A stretch of 64,000 bases of DNA from NCBI RefSeq assembly GCF_009870125.1, contig NC_046681.1, positions 25,504,001 to 25,568,000 on the forward strand. The letters run 5' to 3'. The first letter of the stretch is position 1. Each line of letters begins with the position of its first letter. The notes beneath the pieces were generated by a model that saw only the letters and a program-made list of their open reading frames with translations, searched no databases and was not told the origin of the DNA. Of the stretch, positions 22,201 through 32,509 are shown in pieces. Both the position numbers and the translations under genes were made by a program. The stretch comes from Drosophila pseudoobscura (Eukaryota > Arthropoda > Insecta > Diptera > Drosophilidae).

Positions 22201-23171
22201 TTTTTCGCCGAGTTCCGACACGTGGTGTGCAGTGTGACCGCTCGATAACAATACATTGAATAAACTTAGCCCACTTAACCCCCCGCTTTTTAAACAGGTT
22301 ATCAACTTGAATTTAACTTCGTATAATAAAGTTATGTACATTTTTGTTGTATATCCATCCTTTCTCTTTACTTAAAAAAATTATGACCTTGATATCCTTC
22401 ACCTTCACCTGCGCTAAAATTTTACAAAATTCATAATTTTCGTGGAGTATATTTTAATATCCAGTGGTCTACAATGGGTTAAGTGTTCTCTCTCCATAAT
22501 CGGAAATCATATTCCTCGATTCTGTTATTCGATTTAAAAGGAGTGTTAGGACCCTTTCCTACACATCCTGGACCGTGTTTCAGTCACTATAGTTGAAACA
22601 CAACCATACAATCAAATCAATGCCAATATCGATTTAAAAACATCGAGTCCGTTGTTGGGAATAGAAGTTTGGAAATTGGAAAAGCTATACTTGGAATATT
22701 ATAAGGTTATTCTTCAGACCCGCTTAGATATTTGATCTATTTTCAGAACCATACCGATTTCGAAGGAATGTTTCCAACATTATGCATTTCTATATGCTCC
22801 ACGGAGTCCGAGAGGATTTACAGAAGAGAGAGATAGAGCCTCTTAAAATATTGGCAATCAATGAACAATGCAATGATACGAATAGATCTCAAAAACGAAA
22901 TCAGTTCCTTGAAAATTGATACTTTTTGAAGCCTTAGCGGTCGCTACACAGATTTCATAGATCTACAGTTAAAAATGTTGCTTTTATTATATAAATAGAT
23001 AATGCGAATTGGACACTCTGCACTTGATATACAACGTTAAAAACATTCAGTTATTGCATCCTAATCAGCCAACAAATTACATTGCTTATTACTTATTATT
23101 ACATGGCAGTCGATGAGACATTGCATGTGACTAATCAAAACCAACAGAACTAAAACGTAATCGTATTGCTT
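22201..23171. other. intergenic region with snoRNA host promoter
   Basis: AT-rich with no coding sequence. Motif 1 at 22231-22239 marks the probable host-gene promoter. TTTATT at 22983-22988 could be the poly(A) signal (minus strand) of the R3H gene. Nothing else is recognised. Confidence 0.5.
22231..22239 (-). promoter_or_regulatory. core promoter Motif 1 of the snoRNA host gene
   Basis: AGTGTGACC on +, GGTCACACT on -, in the orientation of the host gene and about 100 bp before its first visible donor (22130). Same motif as at the CG2614 promoter. Confidence 0.6.
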
Positions 23172-23972
23172 TCATTGATGATCAACAGCAGGAGGGTCCT
23201 CCGTCGTTGACTGGCTGACTTCTAAGGCCTCTTCTTCTAGTTGCTGCTGCTGTTGCTGCTCCTGTTGCTGTTGCTGGAGTTTTAGGCGTTTCTTGGCCTG
23301 TATGTCGGCAAGAGTTTGTTCGATGGAGCGCATGTCCTTCTTGTTCTTACTGGGCACAAAGCCATAGCTTTGGTTTGTTTCTGTTTTGCCTGCCGCCTGC
23401 AGGCCCGCCGATTCCCCTATCAGATGGGCATACTTTGCTTTGTAATTGGTCGTGGGCTTCACCTCGCCCGCTGTATTATCTGGGTCTGTGGAGCAGCCCG
23501 CCTCTGCTGCTGCTGCTGCTGTGGAAGCCCTTTTGTTGCTTTGCTCTTGAGCCAGGCGCTCTTTTCTTTGTTCTGCGTATTCTTTGGCTATCTCCTTGTT
23601 CCAGCCATCGCCATTGCGACGCGCCGTCACCTCATCCTCGCCGGGGGCATGCTCCTTCTTGTACACCACCGAATGGCGATCGACATCCTCCTGGCCGAAG
23701 CTCATAGCTATAAAGCCACCGTTCTCCGCAATTTCGTGAATGACCGATCGGTGCACTTTATCCAGAGGCTGGAACTCGATGCACACCCGATCGTCCTTGG
23801 CAAAACGGGCCATTCGCTCGTCCACATACTTGCGGAATCTCGACAGCTCCTCCTTTTGTTTATTTTGCATGCGCTCCATCAGCTCCCGCTGCTTCTTGAT
23901 AAGCGTCTTTTGCTGCTCACTTGCCGATGGAGGGGCATCCATGGCGTTCAGTATGGAGTCGAGGAGATCCAT
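23172..23972 (-). CDS. SPAG7-like R3H-domain protein
   Basis: Single-exon gene of 266 residues. The N-terminus MDLLDSILNAMDAP, the helical RKYVDERMARF segment and the R3H-type motif HRSVIHEIAENGG (residues ~75-90) match the SPAG7 family, in which the R3H fold binds single-stranded nucleic acid. A family KEHAPGEDEVTARRNGDGW-like segment follows, then a Lys/Glu-rich region with YKAKYAHLIGESAG, a conserved SYGFVPSKNKKDMRSIEQTL block and a polyglutamine tail (CAG/CAA on minus strand, near 23216-23278). Human SPAG7 is of similar length (227). Exact function is poorly known. The gene is divergent from phr6-4 across 563 bp. Confidence 0.85.
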   Translation of the reverse strand: MDLLDSILNAMDAPPSASEQQKTLIKKQRELMERMQNKQKEELSRFRKYVDERMARFAKDDRVCIEFQPLDKVHRSVIHEIAENGGFIAMSFGQEDVDRHSVVYKKEHAPGEDEVTARRNGDGWNKEIAKEYAEQRKERLAQEQSNKRASTAAAAAEAGCSTDPDNTAGEVKPTTNYKAKYAHLIGESAGLQAAGKTETNQSYGFVPSKNKKDMRSIEQTLADIQAKKRLKLQQQQQEQQQQQQLEEEALEVSQSTTEDPPAVDHQ

Positions 23973-24535
23973 TTTGCCCCTATTTGTGTTGTGTGTTCTT
24001 CGAGGGGGCTACTGCCTGACGCCGCAAACAAAAACAGGGAAATTTGTGTTGATTGAGCATGCTCTCCTCGTCTGAATATTACTCCACTCCTTACCACTCT
24101 CCGGCGACTATTAAGAGCTTATCAAACTGTTCGATTATAGCTAGTTTAGTTGTTTTATTTGTGTAAAAATATTTACAAAATTGTATTGGCAACCGGTGCT
24201 TGTGCACCAAATAATTTACGGAGCTGCCAACACGTTGGGTATTATGAAATTTTGTATTTTTATTAAACAACAGCTGATTACAGAATATAATTATTTCAAG
24301 AGTTCTTACAACCGACTTTCAATTAATAGTGTCCTCATGCCTGTGTTAAATATGAATTTATTTTATTTTTAATGACAGTTTAAATGCGATTTATGCACTT
24401 GTTAGGATTTTTTAGTGTAAATAACTAAAATTGGGTTAGGTTGGCAGCTCTCTCACAGCTGGCGCGGGCCGTGTGTTTGAATTTGCAGAATAAATCCAAA
24501 TAAATACGCTTATAGAGCATTGGCGACGTGCTGAC
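23973..24535. promoter_or_regulatory. divergent promoter region of the SPAG7-like gene and phr6-4
   Basis: 563 bp without coding sequence. Contains an E-box core-promoter motif AACAGCTGAT (24269-24278). TTGGCAACC and CTGCCAAC form an inverted pair near 24186-24232. Shared control is an inference from the spacing. Confidence 0.45.
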
Positions 24536-26194
24536 ATGGATGCGACGCATGCCACACTTGTCCACTGGTTCCGCAAAGGTCTCCGCGTCCACGATAATCC
24601 CGCCTTGACGCAAATATTTTCGGCGGCCAACGCTGCGCCTGAGAAATTCCATGTGCGACCCATTTTCATACTGGATCCTGGTATTCTCGATTGGATGCAG
24701 GTGGGCGCCAACCGCTGGCGGTTCCTTCAACAGACTCTCCACGACCTGGACCAACAGCTGAGGAAGCTCAACTCACGTTTGTTTGTCGTGCGGGGCAAGC
24801 CCGTGGATGTTTTCCCCCGTGTCTTTAAAAGCTGGCGAGTTGAACTGCTGACCTTTGAGACAGACATAGAGCCCTACGCCCTACAACGCGATGCAGCTGT
24901 CCAGAAATTGGCCAAAGCCGAGGGCATCAAGGTGGACACTCACTGCTCCCATACGATCTACAATCCAGAGCTGGTCATTGCCAAGAATATAGGCAAGGCT
25001 CCGATAACATATCAAAAGTTTTTGAGTGTGGTGGACCAGCTAAAGGTTCCCAAGGTTCTGGAGCTACCGGAGAAATTGGCAAAGAAAGCTCTGCCACCCA
25101 AGGATGAAGTGGAGCAGCAGGACGACAATGCCTACGATTGTCCTACTTTAGAGCAGTTGGTGAAGAGGCCAGAGGATCTGGGACCCAATAAATTTCCTGG
25201 CGGTAAGAAATCAATTATAATTTAAGAAGAGTAACGCAATTTTGATAAACATTATCCAGGTGAAACCGAGGGTCTAAGGCGCATGAAAGAATCGCTGAGG
25301 GATGAGCTTTGGGTGGCTCGCTTCGAGAAGCCGAACACGGCTCCCAACTCTTTGGAGCCCAGCACCACAGTGCTCAGTCCGTATCTAAAGTTCGGGTGCC
25401 TCAGTGCGCGGCTCTTCCATCAGCAGTTGAAGGCGATTCTCAAGAGGCAGTCCAAGCACTCTCAGCCGCCCGTCTCCCTCATCGGACAGCTCCTGTGGCG
25501 TGAGTTCTACTACACGGTGGCTGCCGCCGAGCCCAACTTCGACCGAATGCTCGGGAATGTGTACTGCCTGCAAATACCCTGGCAGGAGCAGGCCGACCAT
25601 CTGGAGGCCTGGACCCATGGACGCACGGGCTACCCGTTCATCGATGCCATTATGCGGCAGTTGCGACAGGAGGGCTGGATACACCACTTGGCCCGACACG
25701 CAGTGGCCTGCTTCCTGACGCGCGGCGATCTCTGGATCAGTTGGGAGGAGGGGCAGCGTGTGTTCGAGCAGCTGCTGTTGGATCAGGACTGGGCCCTCAA
25801 TGCCGGCAACTGGATGTGGCTCTCGGCATCGGCCTTCTTTCACCAATACTTCCGGGTCTACAGCCCGGTTGCATTTGGCAAGAAAACCGATCCCCAGGGC
25901 CACTACATACGCAAGTATGTGCCAGAGCTGGCCAAGTATCCGAATGGCTGCATCTACGAGCCCTGGAAAGCCACGCTGGCCGACCAGCGGGAATACGGCT
26001 GCGTTCTGGGCGTTGACTATCCGCATCGCATCGTAAAGCACGAGCTGGTGCACAAGGAGAACATCAAGCGGATGAGTGCTGCCTACAAAGTGAATCGGGA
26101 AGCGCGCACTGGCAAGGAGGAAGACTCGCCTGAGGCCCCAGGCAAGCGGAAGGTGGCAAAGACCATAGGAAATGCCGCCAAACGCAAACGATGA
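24536..26194 (+). CDS. phr6-4: (6-4) photolyase
   Basis: Two exons, 24536-25202 and 25260-26194, join to 533 residues, near the 540 of D. melanogaster phr6-4. The N-terminal photolyase domain opens VHWFRKGLRVHDNPAL. The FAD-binding half has SPYLKFGCLSARLF, GQLLWREFYYTVA, RTGYPFIDAIMRQLR and the diagnostic HHLARHAVACFLTRGDLW, with the catalytic histidines at residues 365 and 369, the same numbers as in the fly enzyme. ALNAGNWMWLSASAFF and RVYSPVAFGKKTDP follow. Known reaction: light-driven repair of pyrimidine-pyrimidone (6-4) photoproducts in DNA using FADH-. The tail is basic (KRKVAK, KRKR), a plausible nuclear signal. All key residues are intact. Confidence 0.96.
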
Positions 26195-26789
26195 TGACCA
26201 TCTATCAACTGTTATGCTACCCCAAATAGGGGTACATGTTTTGTATTATTCTAAAAGGAATCTTTAATGTGATTGCAGAATCTCTGTGAATGGAATTGAA
26301 CTATGACTAGAAATTGTATATATTGAAGGTGCATATGAATGAATTCATTTAAATATTCATTTATTCAGCTAAGTTTTATTAATTTATGTACAGTGGATGC
26401 TTGGGAAATCGACAAAAGCATCCCGAATGGTCAGCCATCACCATGTTCCAGCCCAAGGGAATGTCCGTTGGACACAGTCTGATCTGTTAAGTAACGATGT
26501 AAACGAATACTTTTTCAAAGATTGCTTTGGTTTTGTGACTTGCATTTTGTTGGTTTCAGATTGTTGTAAATTTTCAAAACAACTAGGCCTTGAAATCGAC
26601 TTTCCGCACGATTTTTGTGGGAACTGGTTTGTAGGTTCCACAGAATCTCAGTCTAAACCTAATTTTCGGCAAGTCAAGACCCATTCCGATTCCAATTTTT
26701 GTTTGTAAAAAAACGAGTAAATTTTATATCTATTTTTTTTTTTTGTGTCCCTGTGAAGTTGGAAACGGTCGAAAATAGTTACGCTTGAA
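26195..26789. other. intergenic region
   Basis: 3' UTR of phr6-4 and promoter/5' UTR of the repeat-presequence gene. No coding sequence is supported; an unbroken frame at 26397-26708 has no recognisable protein features. Confidence 0.5.
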
Positions 26790-28628
26790 ATGATTCGTAA
26801 ATTTCCCGATTTGAGGTGCAAGATGCTCATTAACCGGGCCGTCGTGAACCGCTTGAACTCGCAATGTGGCATGGCCACTGGCCTGATGTGCCGCAAGAAG
26901 CCGCAGGTGCTGTCAGACGGTGTCGTCGTCGCTTCCATCAAAATGCAGAATCTTGGCAAGGTTCGTCTGGATTCCCGACGCAGCTTCGTGACGTCGCAGA
27001 TGCTGCTTGAGAAGGAGCACCCTTTTGTCCCAAAAAAGCCGGAGACCAAGGGACAGTCATCGCCTGAGGCCACTGCTGATGCCGAGGGGACACAGGCTCC
27101 CACAGCTAGCGATGGTGATGGTCCTTCTGATTCTACCACCAAATTCTCCATGGCCCGCTTGGCCAATAGCCTCCTGAGCCGCAACCAGTCGGGCCAAGCT
27201 CTCAACATTCACGATCTTGGCACGGCTAACATGGAGTTCCGACGTAGCTTCATGACGTCGCAGATGCTGCTTGAGAAGGAGCACCCTTTTGTCCCAAAAA
27301 AGCCGGTGACCTCTGAGGACGCCAAGGGACAGTCATCGCCTGAGGCCACTGCTGATGCCGAGGGGACACAGGCTCCCACAGCTAGCGATGGTGAAGGTCC
27401 TTCTGATTCTACCACCAAATTCTCCATGGCCCGCTTGGCCAATAGCCTCCTGAGCCGCAACCAGTCGGGCCACGCTCTCAACATTCACGATCTTGGCACG
27501 GCTAACATGGAGTTCCGACGTAGCTTCGTGACGTCGCAGATGCTGCTTGAGAAGGAGCACCCTTTTGTCCCAAAAAAGCCGGAGACCAAGGGACAGTCAT
27601 CGCCTGAGGCCACTGCTGATACCGAGGGGACACAGGCTCCCACAGCTAGCGATGGTGATGGTCCTTCTGATTCGACCACCAAATTCAGCTCTGTGTTGGA
27701 TGTGGAGGCCAATCTATTGAAATTGCGGAACAAGATACTCGTGCACCGTGCCACCATGTCCCGATTGGCCACTAGCCTCCTGAGCCGCAAGCAGTCGGAC
27801 CAAGCTGACCTGCAGCTCCGTCGCAGTTTTCTAACATCGCAGACGCTGCTTGAGAAGGAGCACCCTTTTGTCCCAAAAAAGCCGGAGACCACTGAGGACG
27901 TCAAGGGACAGTCATCGCCTGAGGCCACTGCTGATACCGAGGGGACACAGGCTCCCACAGCTAGCGATGGTGATGGTCCTTCTGATTCGACCACCAAATT
28001 CAGCTCTGTGTTGGATGTGGAGGCCAATCTATTGAAATTGCGGAACAAGATACTCGTGCACCGTGCCACCATGTCCCGAATGGCCACTAGCCTCCTGAGC
28101 CGCAAGCAGTCGGACCAAGCTGACCTGCAGCTCCGTCGCAGCTTTCTGACATCGCAGACGCTGCTCGAGAAGGAGCACCCCTTTGTCCCAAAAAATCCGG
28201 TGACCACGGAGGACGCCAAGGGACAGTCATCGCCTGAGGCCACTGCTGATGCCGAGGGGACACAGGCTCCCACAGCTAGCGATGATGACGGTCCTTCTGA
28301 TTCAACTGTCAACAGCAGCTCTGTGGTGGATTTGGACGGCAATCCAATTCATCCCATTGAGATCGATGGTTGGAATCAGGACGGTGAGAGCGATCCCACT
28401 GTCCAGAACAGCACTCACGTCGACATTGGCGACGACGACGAATACAATGCCGAGATGGCACTCAAGGTACCGAAGACCCGTGAAGCCGAGTTCTCGTACA
28501 AGGGGATAACCGTAAAGCTGCCAGAGTCCGCTTCCCAGGACATGGGCACCTATCGCTTCCGCCGCGATACCGAGGATCTGGAGACCCTCGCCGATGACAT
28601 GCGCATCATCAAATTTGACAAAAAGTAG
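26790..28628 (+). CDS. unrecognised 612-residue protein with five presequence-like repeats
   Basis: A single unbroken frame with strong codon bias. The core LLEKEHPFVPKKP starts at residues 72, 160, 252, 353 and 458, giving periods of 88, 92, 101 and 105 residues. Each unit has a basic helix rich in Arg, Leu and Ser (e.g. RLATSLLSRKQS), an RRSF(V/M/L)TSQ motif, the core, then an acidic Ser/Thr/Pro linker (KGQSSPEATAD, PTASDGDGPSDST). The first two linkers precede a short unit type and the next two a long type with VEANLLKLRNKILVHRATMS. The N-terminus is a diverged unit. The unique acidic C-terminus (~495-612) ends FRRDTEDLETLADDMRIIKF. The RRSF context resembles a mitochondrial cleavage site, so an imported mitochondrial protein is possible; that is inference. 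AATAAA follows at 28779. I do not recognise the family. Confidence 0.8.
   Translation: MIRKFPDLRCKMLINRAVVNRLNSQCGMATGLMCRKKPQVLSDGVVVASIKMQNLGKVRLDSRRSFVTSQMLLEKEHPFVPKKPETKGQSSPEATADAEGTQAPTASDGDGPSDSTTKFSMARLANSLLSRNQSGQALNIHDLGTANMEFRRSFMTSQMLLEKEHPFVPKKPVTSEDAKGQSSPEATADAEGTQAPTASDGEGPSDSTTKFSMARLANSLLSRNQSGHALNIHDLGTANMEFRRSFVTSQMLLEKEHPFVPKKPETKGQSSPEATADTEGTQAPTASDGDGPSDSTTKFSSVLDVEANLLKLRNKILVHRATMSRLATSLLSRKQSDQADLQLRRSFLTSQTLLEKEHPFVPKKPETTEDVKGQSSPEATADTEGTQAPTASDGDGPSDSTTKFSSVLDVEANLLKLRNKILVHRATMSRMATSLLSRKQSDQADLQLRRSFLTSQTLLEKEHPFVPKNPVTTEDAKGQSSPEATADAEGTQAPTASDDDGPSDSTVNSSSVVDLDGNPIHPIEIDGWNQDGESDPTVQNSTHVDIGDDDEYNAEMALKVPKTREAEFSYKGITVKLPESASQDMGTYRFRRDTEDLETLADDMRIIKFDKK
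26997..28290 (+). repeat. five in-frame tandem repeats inside the 26790 gene
   Basis: DNA copies of CTGCTTGAGAAGGAGCACCC begin at 27003, 27267, 27543, 27846 and 28161 (the last with one change). The block AAGGGACAGTCATCGCCTGA and its ~85-base continuation is almost identical in all five. The near identity at synonymous sites points to recent duplication or gene conversion. Confidence 0.9.
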
Positions 28629-28778
28629 GGATTCATAGATTCCCTGCTACACGAATTCTTGGATCCAACCGCTTGATCCACACACCTACACTTGTTCAAT
28701 ACTTAGCCTACAATATTTCTCCCTTAACAAAGTCACGCATCAAACAATGCAATTGCCGGCCGGCACAATCCCTACAAT

Positions 28779-28784
28779 AATAAA
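28779..28784 (+). terminator. poly(A) signal AATAAA
   Basis: AATAAA 151 bases after the stop codon of the 612-residue repeat protein, on the same strand. Confidence 0.5.
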
Positions 28785-30555
28785 GAATCAGTTAATCAGC
28801 GTAATTTGAGGGCATTTTACTATCAAAACTTCTTTAGATATACAAAGATATACATATTTGATACATATGTATGTATGTATATCTAATTTAGAAGCATGTA
28901 CTAACAGTGGAATTATCTACCATGTTCGGGCCAGCAGTTATCATCCCAATATGCTTATAAGATAATGTCGGGTTCTCATTAGAATTTGGATCTATTTCCA
29001 TTGCAAAACAGCGAGATGCTCTGCGAGGCAACTGTGGCCAATAATATACATACATACATATGTACATATGTATACAACTACATATGCAATAATATTACTC
29101 TTAGAGCATTGCAGAACCATTCTTCAAATACAATCATTTTCTGCGACGCAATTGTCAGGTCGCTCTTTCTCTTTCTGGCCCACGCACATTGTCGGAGAGG
29201 AACAAGCTCAACGCGCGCTCTCTTCATCTTGTCGCTTTTGATCCTCTCTGAGCGTGTCGTCTCTCTGCCTAAGCGCTCTCTCACTGACACCTACACCGCA
29301 ATGGGACAGCCGGGGACGTGAATGAGCATGCAAAGCAGTCGGTCAGCCAGTGAACAAACGGTAAATTGAAGAGAAGGCAACGGAAGATAATGCGAACAAT
29401 CGTGTAGTGAATGCTTGGACTGCAAAACAAAATACACTGAGAATAATGCTAGGATTTGTAGAAGAACGATGATCCACCAGAACAATGTAAACGCTGACAT
29501 TCGGTTGCTGAAAGGCGCTCTGCGTCTGCCGCTTCGCGATTAAAGGCCGGCAGCTGCATTCCAATCATTCCTGGAGGAGACTTCACCATACCCTTCAGCC
29601 ACCTGACGACGCCCACCGGCTAGAATGGGCTTACAATCGTCTATATTCAGGTCAGTCATTCAATATTCAGTCAATCATTCAGGGTACAGGGTATGCATTC
29701 AGGTCAGCAGCTGCTGGCCACCAAGAATCTGGATCTGTATACCAACAAAAGGTGTACATACAGGGCCCCCTGCTTCAGACAACGGTAGGAAGAGGCGGAG
29801 GAGATGAAGAAGATGCAAGATACCAACCCCAGCGGAAGAATACTTCCATTAATTAATTAATAGATAGACCCTAAAGCAATCCCTATTTACCCATAATGTA
29901 GGCGGATACATGGCGCCACGAGAGCTTCACCGCTTCGTGTCTGCTGAGGTTTGTAGATTTTCCTGTAGATTATCAAATATGCAAATATATTGGCAAATAG
30001 AAATGTATTATTGTTCAAGGGAAAGCCACAAGGAAAATCACAAAGGAGTTCCCACAATTTGTTCAAAACGTGCTCTTCCTTCCTTTTGCACGCCAATGCC
30101 AATGCAGACACTTATTAATGAAATCGGATACGATTCCACGTGTACAGGACCAAATGCAAAACTGCAAAATTGTTTGTCGCTTGGACCCGATGATTATCTG
30201 CCCGACTGTGACACGGACATGGACATGGCCACGGGCGGACTGACAGCTGGCGCCTGCCTGGTCATGTTTAAATGAAAACCGAACTAGAGTCCAATTTCTG
30301 CACTGCCCCTGCGGCTGGACGAGTGTCTGCCCGCTCCACGGGACACGCACCACGGTGCACGGCCCACTCGGCGCACTTTATACATGTATATCACAAAAGA
30401 TCGTTTTGTGGTCACATTGGCAACCGGAGCTGGAGCTGGAGCCGGGGTCGGGGCCAAACACTTCACATAAATTGCATTAAAACGCGTAGGATGGTGCTCC
30501 ACTGTCCTCGCTGCGTGGGTTTGGGGCAGCGCCAAACAAACTAACAATGGAAGAG

Positions 30556-30602
30556 CGGACACAAGGACACACGGACACAAGGACACACGGACATACGGAC
30601 AT
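30556..30602 (+). repeat. short minisatellite (GGACACAA/ACACGGAC)
   Basis: About six imperfect copies of an 8-base GGACACAA/GGACACAC unit. Confidence 0.75.
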
Positions 30603-31218
30603 AAACATGCTGCAAAATGTTTGCCGGCTCTAAAACCAAAATTGAATTTGCGGTTGCACGCCCCAGGGCGTGGTGGTGTGGATTGTGGGCCCGCGTGCAG
30701 GTGGGGCAATGCAAATAACTGTAAATGAAGCTAAAATGCGGTCAGAAAATGGCAAGGCAATAAAAATAATGGGCAAGTGCTTACTGGAGCCTGCAGCCAA
30801 CAGTGCGTATGTACATATATTGGCGGGGAGGGGGGAACCAGAAACAAAAGTCGGTCAGATTGATAATGAACAGCGAACGGGGGAGAATTACCTACAACAA
30901 CTACCTTTTCCCACACAGAACACAAATTGATATGATAGGATTATGCATTCGATGGTTGTACACATCATTTCGAGGCAATATGCCCAATCCTTTGACGTGA
31001 ATATGAATTCCGACAGGGGATGTCAGAGTGGGCTACTATGATCCCAAACCAAATTTAAAATCTAAACGAAAACAAATGAAATTCGGGGGAGAATAGAATG
31101 CTTTTCAAAGTGACATTTTGTTGAGATTTATTTGGAAATAAATATTTATTTAGTTGAGCCTGGATAGGCCTCGGCTCTAGGTCGGATCTTTCGACTAGAG
31201 GTGCTCCTGAAATATATT

Positions 31219-32010
31219 CATGAAGGGAAAGACGATCCACCAACAAGCAGTCGGTGCGGGTCCATCCTTTGTACTGGGAACCTTATGGCTATTAAGTATC
31301 TTTGGGTTGCAGAACAGCAACATTAATTTGTCGGGCTTGTACAGGTATGTACGGGTATTCAATAGGTAGGTCAAATGCAATCAAACCCGTGTTTCCTTCT
31401 GTAGCAGATGGCGGTGTGTTTGCCAAGCACTACATTTTCCTAGACCAAGACTCGGCCTTAATGACGATGATGATGAATTGATGAGGCTTCTGCCAGCATA
31501 TAGGCGACACTTTAGGCGCCGCGGGACCACGGCCGCAGGCGTTTGTTGACTCCATGTGGCTTGTCTTCTAAGGAACCTGGAATCTTCGCCTCGTCGCAGC
31601 CCGAAACCTCTTGCGAAGCCAGGATAGCTGTCAGGCACTCTCTGTCATAGGTCGCCCGAACATCAGCAGCAAAGGGCATTTTGTTCAAGATGCAGGACTC
31701 GCAACCTTTTCTCGCATTCCCCCTCGTCGAAGGTCGAAGTGGCAGCCTCCAGGTCCCTCTAGGAACTCAACGCCTTTGTTTTTTTGTATGAAACATCCTT
31801 TTGCTGGACGGAATGGCCATTTTAAAGTTTGCCAGATCCTTTGATACATCCTCCGGTCCTGCAAGATGGCAGTCGAGACGGCACAGGTGCCACTATTTTC
31901 AAGGATTCCTTTATCACTGGAAATGATGGCAGTAATGTCGTCTAGGCTGCTATCTCACAGAGTCGAAGGACACGAAGGAGTTGTCCGAGGACCTGGCCAA
32001 CTTTAAATGA
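31219..32010 (+). pseudogene. probable decayed protein-coding gene, family unknown
   Basis: Fragments read like protein and are joined by splice-like sites, but stops and frame changes break them. An ATG at 31219 opens MKGKTIHQQAVGAGPSFVLG with a hydrophobic segment (FVLGTLWLLSIFGL) and reaches a donor AG/GTATGT near 31345. After a CTGTAG acceptor (31404) one frame gives DGGVFAKHYIFLDQDSA and then stops. Another gives GDTLGAAGPRPQAFVDSM near 31504. Further on are GATIFKDSFITGNDGSN near 31890 and SKDTKELSEDLANFK with a stop at 32010. The layout suggests a membrane-anchored or secreted protein lost by indels. I do not recognise the family, and chance cannot be excluded. Confidence 0.35.
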
Positions 32011-32477
32011 TCGGAGTAGTGATCGTTTATTGTATCTATCCGGATAGAGATTACCTATTGAATACCCCAAGGCAGTGCCTATCGTCTTGTTGAATTTCAT
32101 CAAAATTTGCAAGATATATTTGTATCAATAAAATTGTATATTTTTTAGAGAATACGAGGTATTCCTCGTACCGTATGTTATTATCCGCAAAACCTAAAGA
32201 CCTATAGGTGCAAATACCTTCTTAGATGCTGTTCCCATTCCCTTTTTGTGTTCCGGATACCTTTGGATGGCACTTCCTAAGATGGAAATCGAAATCCTCG
32301 CACACTCCGATAGAGTGTGTCTATATCCGGGAGAATGAGCAATGTACGAGGGGGGGGGGAGAGGAGGAAGAGAGCCAGAAGCATAGACAGACAGATACAA
32401 GGAGTATACATATCAAAGTCATCAACAGCAATATCCTACGCCGCACAGGACAGGACAGCGAACATGGACAGGGAAAC

Positions 32478-32509
32478 ACGGATACGGACACGGACACGGA
32501 CACGGACAT
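32478..32509 (+). repeat. ACGGAC hexamer array
   Basis: Five tandem copies of a GGACAC/ACGGAC hexamer. Confidence 0.8.

Larger units (their letters stand above)
28629..31218. other. non-coding region, no gene seen
   Basis: AT-rich with TACATA/ATGTATGT microsatellites (28845-28880, 29040-29075) and a GGACACA/ACGGACAC minisatellite (30556-30602). No supported gene. Confidence 0.5.

Noticed and set aside
27485-28342. 285-codon minus-strand frame with repeats
   Set aside because: Antisense shadow of the 612-residue repeat protein; the repeats are those of the plus-strand gene.
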